A program made the position numbers and the translations under genes. Source: Macrolepiota albuminosa (Eukaryota > Basidiomycota > Agaricomycetes > Agaricales > Agaricaceae). From it: DNA of 64,000 nucleotides. The notes beneath the pieces were generated by a model. The model had not been told where the DNA came from. It made no database searches and was given only the letters and a program-made list of their open reading frames with translations. Positions within the stretch are counted from its first letter, which is position 1; each line of letters starts with the position of its first letter. Location of the stretch: contig JAMWFC010000112.1 of the NCBI GenBank assembly GCA_027475525.1, positions 1 through 64,000 on the forward strand. Reading direction: 5' to 3'. Below are positions 44,772-54,015 of the stretch, one piece after another.

Positions 44772-44933
44772 AAAACTTTTGGCTGAAGGCCAGACTTGTA
44801 CGCAAGACACGGTGAAGACTACGGTAAGCGGTAGTCACAGAGGAAGAGAAAATTGCACTGTGACAGCACCGCCACCTCACTCAAAGACCACACCCTGCTG
44901 GTCACTCGAACCTCGTGACTCGCAGGCCAACAA
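44772..44933 (-). repeat. DIRS-type element: A1 terminal repeat
   Basis: 162 bp. The right outer end of the element lies at caa (44931-44933). Copy of 39203-39364. Confidence 0.9.
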
Positions 44934-45266
44934 ATTGTGGATGTGGGATCCACATCATGGACTACTTCCACCAGTGCCTGTAGTCAAATCAACCACAGAA
45001 GAGCATCTAGCGGAGCTGCAGCCAGAAGACAACTCAATATTGGCTAACATCAATATCAATATGACCTCCTTTCTCAAAAGTGAATTGTGCCATCCCCCAT
45101 CTGCTTGAAAGTGGGCAAGCCTTTGTAATGGTTATCATCAGTTAACGTCAGCACTAAATAACTTCACAGATTGACTTTGAGCCACTGGCCACTTGGCCAA
45201 TTCACCCAACCACTCTGCACATGCCACTCTTCATTAAGAGACTGTAACCAGTCTGAAAGGAGGGCA
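44934..45266 (+). pseudogene. Element E: accessory region, end, and polypurine tract
   Basis: Reading resumes with QIVDVGS in the frame broken at 38645, then decays. gaaaggagggca (45255-45266) next to the 3' LTR is the likely polypurine tract. Confidence 0.55.
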
Positions 45267-45695
45267 TGTAACCAGCCAACCTAGAGCCATAGCTCTAGGT
45301 TAAAATACTTATCTTATTCCTGCATGTAAAGTACTCAACAGATGTACTATAGTTACATGCTCTATATTATGTATGGACTGATTCATAGTAATTAATCACT
45401 GTAATATACATAATATGTATATAATGCTCACTATTTTATTACATAATAATCTCTAGATTAAAATACTCATCTTATTCCCACATGTAAAGTACTCAACAGA
45501 CATACTATAGTTACATGCTCTATATTATATATGGACTGACTTGTAGTAATTAGTTATTGTAGTATATATAATATGTATATAATGCTTGCTACCTTATTAT
45601 ATAATAAGGTAGCTTTTTATTACACATTTCATAGGACTAGAATTGTATTCTGATCTGGTTCTATTGTGTGACTATAAGCTCTTGACTTTGTTTCA
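45267..45695 (+). repeat. Element E 3' LTR with internal tandem duplication
   Basis: 429 bp against 271 bp for the 5' LTR. The extra length comes from an imperfect tandem copy of about 158 bp (about 45296-45453 and 45454-45612), each starting near a ctctag(g/a)ttaaaatact string and ending before the accttattatataataaggt hairpin or its remnant. Confidence 0.8.
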
Positions 45696-46450
45696 AAAAT
45701 AGATTGAGGGCACTGGCCATAGCATTGACCACATCACAAGACTTCTCAAAGAAAGCATGGTAAAAGTCCAGAAGATAGATAGAAATTGCCATCTGAGGTT
45801 GTGAGGGAGCAGTAGGGAACAGTCCATTGCAAACCAAGACTTGAAGGACATCTTTACATGCACACCATTCTACTGTAAGTTTTTCAAAGTCTAATTATCA
45901 CAGTTTCTTTAATCACAATGATGAGAGATGGATTGAGGGATGACTTACAACTTTGGAATAGACAAAGTATCTGACTGGTCTTCTTTACACAACTCTTCAC
46001 ATCTTTGCACATTGTGCTCAAAGCATGACATCTAGCTGGCACTGTTTCCATCAAACTTATAATGTACTCAAGATATGGAGCAACAAGTCACATTAATACA
46101 TCAGACCAAGCTGAATACAGATTTTTTGCTGTTTGATCAGGCACCATGCAATGAGGATGTGGAGTCTCCTAAAGAGCATCATTGGTGTCTGGTGTCTCCT
46201 CAAATGGCAGAGCAGGTTCATTTGCAGGAGTTGAATCAATTTCAGTTGCCAGCTCGATTTTGGTGGTCAAGCTAGTTGCAGGCTTAGTTGGAATTTGCTT
46301 TCTCAGAGCATCTAGCTTTTCTTGGAGTTGTTGGATTTGTTCACATCATCTCAATGGCTGCACAAGAGGTGTTGTCTTGGCTTTGTTACCATGCTTGATA
46401 GGACTTGAGAAGTAATGGCCTAAGCTGAGAGTGGCTAGTTATTGAGCACG
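45696..46450 (-). pseudogene. KDZ-family transposase, N-terminal part with CxC domain
   Basis: The minus strand reads VEWCACKDVLQVLVCNGLFP, then SQPQMAISIYLLDFYHAFFE and NAMASALNLF, breaking off exactly at element E. The reading resumes across E at 27718 with YTHQGF and then LLSDYTS and KEPFCRGLG. Cys-x-Cys followed by GLFPTAP is typical of the CxC region of KDZ transposases. Upstream (46.0-46.35 kb) is a helical Glu/Pro-rich stretch, KLDALRKQIP, with stops. Confidence 0.65.
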
Positions 46451-46472
46451 AGTTGACAGTTTAAGCAGCAGC

Positions 46473-46745
46473 ATGGTGAAAAATAAGGAGAAGATGGCAA
46501 ATATCAAAAGAACAAAGCTTACAAGTTCCATTGCCAAAGTTCTCAGGAGGTTTCTAATGAGGTCAGACTGGGAGGGGAGGTTCAAGAGGAACCTCTCTGG
46601 TAGAATTGCCAATGTTGTCAGGAGGTTTTCACTGAGGTCTGGCCAGAAGGGATGTTTGAGAAGAACCTCTTTAGTGGAATCTGAGATTAGCCAGTTCCTT
46701 TTTTGGAAAAGGCACTATCAACCATACCAGAGGTTGTTGTCTTAA
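46473..46745 (+). other. Short ORF with two degenerate internal repeats
   Basis: 90 codons. Two similar segments, KVLRRFLMRSDWEGRFKRNL and NVVRRFSLRSGQKGCLRRTS, come from a roughly 75 bp degenerate DNA repeat. It lies between the KDZ start and the LINE-like end. Not recognised; may be non-coding. Confidence 0.3.
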
Positions 46746-46799
46746 GCCTATTACTGTCTATACAATACATACACCTAAAATCCCATCAAGAAGCTTGAG

Positions 46800-47433
46800 G
46801 TGTCCTGCCTTAGGTGACTTTGGAACAAAGGAGCCCCCCTATAAGACAAGAGCTTTGTGCTCAACCTGTAATATTAAAAACTCTATGAAACACATACTAC
46901 TACACTGTGAAGCCCCAGGCCAGAAAGAAGTATGGCAGGCAATAGAAGGATGGTGAAAGATGAAGGGTGTTGCCTGGAGTAAACCAGACCTGGGCAACAT
47001 CTTGGGTTGTAGGGCAACACATTGGAAGAGCCCAACCAGTAGAACCAAGAGAGGAGACTCAAGACTCAACAGACTGCTGACAATAGAGGCTGCAACCACA
47101 ATCTGGGCACTAAGATGCAGAAGAATCATTAAAATGGAAAATAGGCCAGACAATATACTCACAGGCAAGGCAGTCATAAAGATGCTGAGAATAAAGATAA
47201 ATAATAGGCTAAACCTGGACTGCCTTCTCTCAATCAGAAGTGGCAACACAAAGTGACAGGAAAAAAAGACATCTAGTGAAGGAGATGTAGAAAGGCCTGC
47301 TAGAAAATGAGAGCAACTTGCTGATGGACTGGCCAAGATGAGCTGAGGTTTTAGTGGGTATACATGACCCAGAACTCCCAGGAGACAACATACCTCTCAA
47401 CAGGTAACATAGACCCCCACACTACTCCATACC
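46800..47433 (+). pseudogene. LINE-like or RNase H-linked element: C-terminal zinc region
   Basis: The + strand reads CSTCNIKNSMKHILLHC, a C-x2-C-x7-H-x4-C motif of the type found after RT in non-LTR elements. It continues with VAWSKPDLGNILGC, then RLNRLLTIEAATTIWALRC and KINNRLNLDCLLSIRSG. These strings are familiar from the C-terminal part of fungal RNase H/RT-zinc proteins. The reading breaks at a stop near 47.26 kb, then EVLVGIHDPELPGDN follows up to the solo LTR. Family named from memory only. Confidence 0.5.
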
Positions 47434-47952
47434 TGTCAGGAGACTCCTCATTTCTTCCTTCTTTTGCTTCTTATTTCTTCACTCTTCTTTTATTCATTTC
47501 CTTATTTCTTCTATCATTCTCTCATTTTGCTGTTTCTATTCTCTTAACACTATCTGTTAGTCCTATTCTCAGCTTTTGAGGTGCTCTGATTCTTTAGCTA
47601 TCATTCAGACAAGTGTGGATTCTTCAGCACTGCTTCCAGACTGCTTATATAAGCCAGAGTTTGCCTTTCTGACTTCCAAAGTCCAGAGTTTTCCTGCCTT
47701 GTTTGTACAGTTGTTTATTTAGGCAATTTTCAAGTTTTCAAGGTTTTGTTGTACTGTACAGTTGTTTTCCATGCTTCAGAGACCCCAGAAGCGTCCAACC
47801 TGGCATAGAGAATCTTTAGACTTGTTCTCTTTGGATCTTCCTCTGCCAGGTGAGTAGTTATTATGATATTGTCAGTATATACTCTAATACACTTTGGATC
47901 TCCCTCTGCCAGCTATGTGACTGAGCTATAGCCTCCAGAGGTTTCCCTTACA
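47434..47952 (+). repeat. Solo LTR of element C family
   Basis: 519 bp from TGTCAGGAG to CTTACA, equal in length to the element C LTR after removing its 77 bp duplication. Flanks are ATACC (47429-47433) and ATATC (47953-47957), a 4 of 5 match to a target duplication. There is no internal region, so LTR-LTR recombination removed it. Confidence 0.85.
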
Positions 47953-48097
47953 ATATCAGGAGTGTGTATAAAGCATTTTCTCAGGGTGGACACCTCAAGA
48001 TGGACAAACTATCTATAATTAGCAAGCTAAATAAGCTAACCCCTAAAGGGCAAAGTTGTTAGTTGTAAATAGCTACCAGAAATGGTAACACTCCTCC

Positions 48098-48130
<33 letters not shown>

Positions 48131-48136
48131 GAAAAT
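47953..48136 (+). repeat. LINE-like 3' UTR and A-rich tail
   Basis: The sequence resumes after the solo LTR and ends in an A run followed by gaaaa repeats (about 48099-48136), as at the 3' end of a non-LTR element. From 48137 to 48606 I see no gene. Confidence 0.5.
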
Positions 48137-48606
48137 GAAGTGCCTAGAAACAGTTGTATCCATATTGTGCTGCTTCCTGCTTGAGATGAGACCTTATAGT
48201 ATAGAATAGATGTAGAATAGTAGAGTACATCCTCAAGGGCTAACTAACTTGAAGTTGTAGCCCTCCACTGTTGAGTGACACAAAAGTTCGTCTAGTCCCC
48301 CTCGGCATTCCCCGTGACCACGTGCTTTCGTTGGGTCAATCTCCTCCAAGTCCCCAATTGCAACCAGGTCGATGTCAAAGCATGCTCACAATTTGGCACG
48401 TTCGATTGGTATCTATATGGTAAGATTCGGCTTGATTCGGCGCGACGCGATTTCTGCTGGGGATCACACTCTCTGCCCATCTCTCGTTTCTCATGACTGT
48501 CAGGCCACCCAGTGTTATAATTAGTTTCATGCACCATCACTACAATGTGCTATAATAGTCTCTCTGACTTCTCTGACTGCGCTGATGTTGTCTTTTTCCT
48601 CAATAG

Positions 48607-51600
48607 TCAACTCGCCATGGTGGAAGAGGCAGAGGGCGGCTTTGGAGCGTGGTATCGCACGGAAGGTCAGGGTAACGAAAGGTCACTTCATTGCAGAGTA
48701 CCCGGTCCCAACAGCTGTGAAGGACGCCATTGAGCCTGTGTACGCCGGGAATCACCATTCAACAGAGTTTTTGTACGTCTTGATCTATCAGGACAAGAGG
48801 GTCCTTTCACCAAGTGTTTTTTCTTAGCCACATGCGGTACACCGCTGCCACTTGTGACCCAGACGACTTCACGGAAGCCAATGGGTACTCTTTACGGACA
48901 AAGATGTATGATCGGGATACAGAAATCCTCATAGCCGTGACCTCTTACAACGAGAACAAGACTCTTTACGCCCGCACACTGCATGGATGGCGTCATGATG
49001 AACATCCGCGATATCTGCAAGACAAATCAGTCGAAATTCTGGCACAAGGACGCAGAAGAGGATCTGCTGAACTGGCAGTCGATCGTTGTTGCGCTTGTTG
49101 TGGATGGCTTGGCCCCGATGGACAAGAGCGTGCTGGACATTCTGGCTGCGGTCGGCGTGTACCAGGATGGTGTCATGAAGAAGCAGGTTGATGGAAAGGA
49201 CACGGTGGCACATATTTTCGAGGTGCGTCATTTTTTTGACTTATCTTCCCACTGATCTTCAACTGGCGCAGTATACTACTCAACTTTCTGTCGACCACGA
49301 GCCACAACTAGTCCGGCCCCAAGCCGATGATCCCAACAACTTGAATTTGGTTCCAGTTCAGATTATCCTCATTATCAAGGCGCAAAACCAGAAGAAGATC
49401 AACTCTCATCGTTGGCTGTTCAATGCGGTATGAAGGATACTTAATGTGAGCTTCACAATATTTCTCCCTGTTCATCCCGCCCGCTCACTCGTCACGATCA
49501 CAATCACAAGCCAGAAGTTTGTGTCTTAATTGATGCTGGCACCAAACCTGGACACAAGTCCATTTACTATCTCTGGGAGGCTTTTCACAACGATCCAACT
49601 CTCGGCGGATGCTGCGAAGAGATTCATGCAATGTTGAAGGGTGGTAAAGGCTCCTGAACCCTCTGGTTGCCGCACAAAACTTCGAGTATAAAATGTCCAA
49701 TATCTTGGGTACGTTTTTTTCCCTGTGGATCTGTGTACGGATGACCCACCTTTTCCATAGATAAACCTCTTGAGAGTAGCTTTGGTTATGTCTCTGTCTT
49801 GCCTGGTGCCTTTGCTACCGGTACCGGTATGTGGAATTCTCTAATTGCGCTTTTGGTGTCTGACACACTCAATAGTGCCATCTTAGGTCGGCCGCTCGAG
49901 CAATACTTCCATGGAGATCACTCTTTGGCTGAGCGCCTTGGTGACAAGGGCATCAACATCTTCACGAAGAACATGTTCTTGGGTATGTTGTTTGCTGTGA
50001 CGCCGATATCCCTCTTATATTTGTCCTCTAGCCGAGGATCGTATTCTTTGCTTTGAGCTTGTTGCTAAAGCTGGTGAACGATGGACGTTCACCTATGTCA
50101 AGCCCAGCAAGGCTGAGACTGACGTCCCGGAAAGCGCGCCCGAGCTCATTGGGCAACGTCGCCGCTGGCTCAATGGTTCCTTCACTGCCTCCGTCTACTC
50201 TCTGATCAACATCTACAAGATATATCGATCGAAGCACAACATCCTTCGCAAGTTCTTCTTCCTTATTCAGGCTCTGGTATGTAGTGTAGTGTTCATCCAT
50301 CCGTCGAGGATGAAAAAAAAGCTCAATCGATGACTCATTGCAGTTCAACGCGGTTACGCTCTTCTTCACCTGGTTCTCTTTGGCAAACTCGTGGCTTACG
50401 TTTAGCATTATCATCGATCTACTTCCTTCCCAGGGTATTATCATTGGTGGACATATCGTCGTCATTCACTGGATCAATCAGGCTCTGAAATGGATCTACC
50501 TCATCTTTTTGGCCCTTCAGTTTGTCCTCGCTCTTGGTAATAGGCCCAAAGGAGAACGTATGGCGTACACTATCACTATGGTTTCTTGCATTAGTAGTTC
50601 GCCCGTTAATGACGTTCGGCTTACAGTGTTTACGCCTTCCTTTCTGCGTATCTCCTTTTTTGCGCGTTGCGGCTTATGGTCCTGTCTCTCAGAGCCATTC
50701 CTGAACGCGTCGCTCAGCACAAAGGGTTCATCGAGACTTTCCTCCAGTCCCCCCTTGGTCCGTTGATGGCAGCCATGATTGCAACATTCGGTATCTACTT
50801 CGTCGCATCTATCCTAGTCGTGAGTCTTCCTTACGATACCTTCTCTCATTTTCCCTAACCACTTTTCCGCAGTTCGACCCTGCGCACATGTTCCTTTCGT
50901 TCCTACAATACCTTTTGTTGGCCCATTTTCCCTAACCACTTTTCCGCAGTTCGACCCTGCGCACATGTTCCTTTCGTTCCTACAATACCTTTTGTTGGCC
51001 CTAGCTTCGTCAACGTGCTCAACGTCTACGCGTTTTGCAACCTGCATGACGTTTCGTGGGGTACCAAGGGATCCGATATGAACGAGGCTCTTCCGTCGAT
51101 CACGTCCGAGGCCACTGCTGACGCTGCAGTCGTAGATGATACGATGAACACTCAAGAGAATATCAACGCCGCCTTTCAGGAAACTCTCACCCGGGCGCTG
51201 AAGAAGGACGACGAGGCGGGGGAGGAGACGCGTGAGAAGCCTACCTTGGATGACGAGAGCAAGACCTTCTGCACGTGGCTCGTCGCGTCGTGGATGTTTA
51301 GTAATGCCGTCCTTGTGCTTGTTGTTGAGAACCTCAACGGCTGGCTTGACCTCGAGTCGAAGTATGTCACTGGCGAGTTTGTGCAGAAGTGGTTCCTTGA
51401 TTATGCATCCAAACGGAATATGTATTTTACTGTGCTGCTGTATAGTACCTTTGCTCTTTCTTTCGTGCGCTTCGTTGGGGTAAGCCCTCGTCTTGTCGGT
51501 CAACCTGTATCTCTTCAACGATTACTGATGACTGCCGCTTGTAGTGCTTGTTTTATTCGACCAAGTTGCACCTCACTCGGGGTGTTCGTCGTTTCTTCAG

Positions 51601-51610
51601 GCTTAATTGA
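48607..51610 (+). pseudogene. Chitin synthase, 5'-truncated and frameshifted
   Basis: A family 2 glycosyltransferase of the class I-III chitin synthase type. Exons joined by 49-67 bp introns (48773-48827, 49223-49271, 49446-49510, 49709-49760, 49827-49875, 49983-50031, 50277-50343, 51480-51544) encode [47 protein letters not shown] and the catalytic [10 protein letters not shown] (about 50.15 kb), then membrane segments and SFVNVLNVYAFCNLHDVSWG. Lesions: ATGG duplicated at 48983-48990, TGA at 49431-49433 where Phe-Gly is usual, single-base shifts near 49650, 49815, 50620 and 51001, and a 77 bp duplication at 50847-51000. The N-terminal exons are missing; a LINE-like tail lies 470 bp upstream. 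Confidence 0.85.
50847..51000. repeat. 77 bp direct tandem duplication no. 8
   Basis: Copies 50847-50923 and 50924-51000 are identical. It repeats an intron end with ttttccgcag and the codons FDPAHMFLSFLQYL of the chitin synthase. Confidence 0.95.
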
Positions 51611-52811
51611 TATGGGGACATGGGGCGGATGTTAGTCCGTCGACATACTCTACACTTTCAGCGCGTTTCTGCGAATCTCTATACCTTTATGTGTCGCGAT
51701 ACGCTCGTGACCACTGAGCCACAGTAGTCAGTCGCGCCGTAGATATGTTTTCCTTAGTTCTATTCGTCTCGTAACAGGTATGTTGAACATTACCAACTCT
51801 TACTTATTCAATAAATTTCTCGAGCCGGTCTCGGTCGCAGAGTTAAAATTTTTGTACCTGCTGTGTGAGGGCTATGTTACGGTAAATTAAAGGGTAGCGG
51901 CGGGAGGGTAGCGGCGGGAGGGTAGCGGCGGGAGGGTAGCGCGAAAAAGTATTCCAAGTCACTCTTAGCTAGAAGACAATCTATGTTTATCCCTTTCCGT
52001 CAGTTATATTGTGCACCTAGAGAGCAATCGTCGAGATGGTTTGTCCCTACCAGGCTCATCGCTCTCTAGGTGCAGTGATCTCAATGTCTTGTGAAATCGG
52101 GGATTTAACCCGACCTATTCGTCTCGTAACAGGTATGCTGAACATGCCAACTCATACTTATTTAATGAATTTCTCGCAACAGTCTAGTTGTGGCGCCGCA
52201 TTGCGAGTTGCGAACAACAGCCTGACATTATGAACCCCCGCACAAAAAATGAAAACTTTCCTGACTCGAGTTTGAGCTCGTAGCAAGTTGCGAATTGAAA
52301 ATGAATGGAGAAAATACTTGCGATGGAAGTAAAATAATATAATATAATTGGGAACACGAAAAAAGGCTCCTAAATTGGGACTGCACATTGCTTGGCTTTG
52401 TTACGTGTAAAGACGACCACTTGACAATCATCTTCGCAGAACTCTTCGTCGATAGTTCATGCACTCATCTATGCGGGCACTTGTGAAACACTCAAGTCGT
52501 GATATTTTCCACGGGTCTTGACACATGTGCACTCTGGGCTCGTTCCCCTCCCGAGTGACAGGTGAACTACCTCCTAATCTTGTTACTTGAATAATTCCAG
52601 AAAACTAGGAGATGAAAGGTAGAAAATCTGAATAACTCTCGACGAGGTGTTATCTCACTGGGCTGGCAATGGTAGCATTATAGAGGGAGAAGCATCGTCA
52701 AGGCACCTGATATAGCCCAACTGCTTTCTTGTGGATCTTATATACAAGACTTACGACACTGTCCTGCCCGGAGAACCAATCAATAGACTGGTGCGAAAAA
52801 GAATGTCAACG
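51611..52811. other. Intergenic stretch with small repeats
   Basis: 1.2 kb without a gene. It contains a 14 bp tandem repeat (gggtagcggcggga, about 3.6 copies, 51892-51940). It also contains a 13 bp inverted repeat gcacctagagagc/gctctctaggtgc at 52013-52025 and 52061-52073. A diverged direct repeat of about 70 bp starts with attcgtctcgtaacaggtat at 51764 and 52119. Confidence 0.7.
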
Positions 52812-52905
52812 CGACGCCAGCAGGATTTGAACCTGCGCCCTCAAAGAGGAACAGATAGTTTTTCAAGATTCTAATCTGTCGCCGTAACCACTTGGCTATA
52901 GCGCC
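52812..52905 (-). tRNA. tRNA-Ser(AGA) with 12 nt intron, copy 1
   Basis: The minus strand folds as a tRNA. The acceptor GGCGCTA pairs with TGGCGTC with two wobbles. The anticodon stem is ACAGA/TCTGT and the loop starts TTAGAA, giving anticodon AGA. The long variable arm CCTC-TTT-GAGG is typical of serine tRNAs, and the T arm is GCAGGTTCAAATCCTGC. A 12 nt intron (tcttgaaaaact) follows position 37. Confidence 0.92.
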
Positions 52906-53734
52906 TGTTATGAAGTTCGTTACGCAGGTGGTTCCGACGATTAGCGACAGAGTTGAGTCCAAGCTAACCGTATTATCATTCTGCATTTACCCACCACGCC
53001 TCGCCCTTTTATATTATAGCTTATGTGGTGTCACGAATACACATGTCGGAGATGGGACAGGCCGTATCGGCCCTCCCGATGAGCTCTCCGGCTTTCCCGG
53101 TAAACAGAATTTGAGAAGTGTGGTCATTGGCAATATCCCATTCAAGACCTTATCCAAGGTCTACGAACGTGTTGCTATCCCCACCCCACATAGTCAACTG
53201 AAGTTCGTCCCCCATTCTTTTACGTAGCGACGGGATCTGCTTGCTCTGGCAAAGCTCATGCTCAAATGGCCTTGCTTCTCTCGTCACATGCTCCGTCGGC
53301 AGCCACGAATTAACGCGTATCCAAGACAAATTGATTTCTCGGTGAGCAGGATTCTAAGGCAGTGCTTCCTAGAGCAGACATACAAAGACATCGGGCACTA
53401 TGAACAAGCTGATTAACAATGAACATGATGACTTCTTTGCGATGGTATACCTTCATTCAATTGGAAGCGATCCACACTTGTCGAGAACATTACGTTCACA
53501 GCTACCGGCACAATCGTCCGTTTTGTCGTGTGTGTAACAAGTTTGATGTCAACCGCAAATCCATAGTCCCTGCAACGCTGAATCAAAGTCACCGACACAG
53601 AAAAATATGTCTTGATTTACTCAAACAATCGGCTCTACCGAGGCTCGCTCCGACTTGCCCGGTAATGACAACTCGACTAAGTGCGGGCTCAAACAATGGG
53701 AAACAAAAATCAAAAACAATGTTCACGAGACGTT
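52906..53734. other. Spacer between the two tRNA-Ser genes
   Basis: 829 bp. Open frames of up to 111 codons exist (52892-53227, overlapping the tRNA) but resemble nothing I know. No repeat seen. Confidence 0.5.
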
Positions 53735-53828
53735 CGACGCCAGCAGGATTTGAACCTGCGCCCTCAAAGAGGAACAGATAAAGTAGATTGATTCTAATCT
53801 GTCGCCGTAACCACTTGGCTATAGCGCC
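53735..53828 (-). tRNA. tRNA-Ser(AGA) with 12 nt intron, copy 2
   Basis: The mature part is identical to copy 1, but the intron differs (tcaatctacttt). Same strand, about 0.9 kb apart, so a local duplication in which the exons stayed identical while the intron drifted. Confidence 0.92.
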
Positions 53829-54015
53829 GTGTCATCTTTTTCTTCCGCTATGTTCCAGACCGTAATGGGAAACCTGGGTCGCGTTAGCAGCTATATGGCT
53901 ACTAGCTAGATATGATAATTAGAACATACACGCTATGGCATTTGGGCAGGCCATGAAGTTCTTAATTTAGTCCACAGCAGTCGGTATCGAGCCAAAATTC
54001 TATGTATTGAATCGC

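Larger units (their letters stand above)
38646..44933 (-). mobile_element. DIRS-order retrotransposon with split direct repeats (Ngaro/PAT-like)
   Basis: The minus strand carries gag-like ORFs, RT, RNase H and a tyrosine recombinase, with no LTRs and no integrase. Repeats are arranged as in split-direct-repeat elements. In minus order these are A1 (44933-44772), ORFs, B1 (39581-39364), A2 (39364-39203), and B2 (38863-38646). Joining the two outer ends gives exactly the B-A junction found inside (ccaacaatctttg at 39358-39370), as expected for a circular intermediate. A and B copies differ by about one base each, so the insertion is fairly recent. No target duplication is seen, consistent with recombinase-mediated insertion. 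It sits in element E's accessory gene. Confidence 0.9.
27719..45695 (+). mobile_element. Element E: large degenerate Ty3 chromovirus with accessory region
   Basis: It is bounded by LTRs of one family (27719-27989 and 45267-45695) and a near-perfect 5 bp duplication, and it disrupts a KDZ transposase. In order it carries gag, protease, RT, RNase H, integrase, a chromodomain-like tail, and then about 2.9 kb of further + coding-like sequence before the 3' LTR. Without nested insertions (a 6.3 kb DIRS-type element and a 0.9 kb unknown insert) it would be about 10.8 kb. It has many stops. Key catalytic residues are replaced, so it is inactive. Confidence 0.82.

Noticed and set aside
46839..47336. 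Minus-strand 165-codon hydrophobic frame
   Set aside because: It is the complement of the LINE-like C-terminal zinc region, which reads recognisably on the + strand.
53419..53781. Plus-strand 120-codon frame near tRNA-Ser copy 2
   Set aside because: It runs into the tRNA gene on the other strand and resembles no protein; spacer sequence is more likely.
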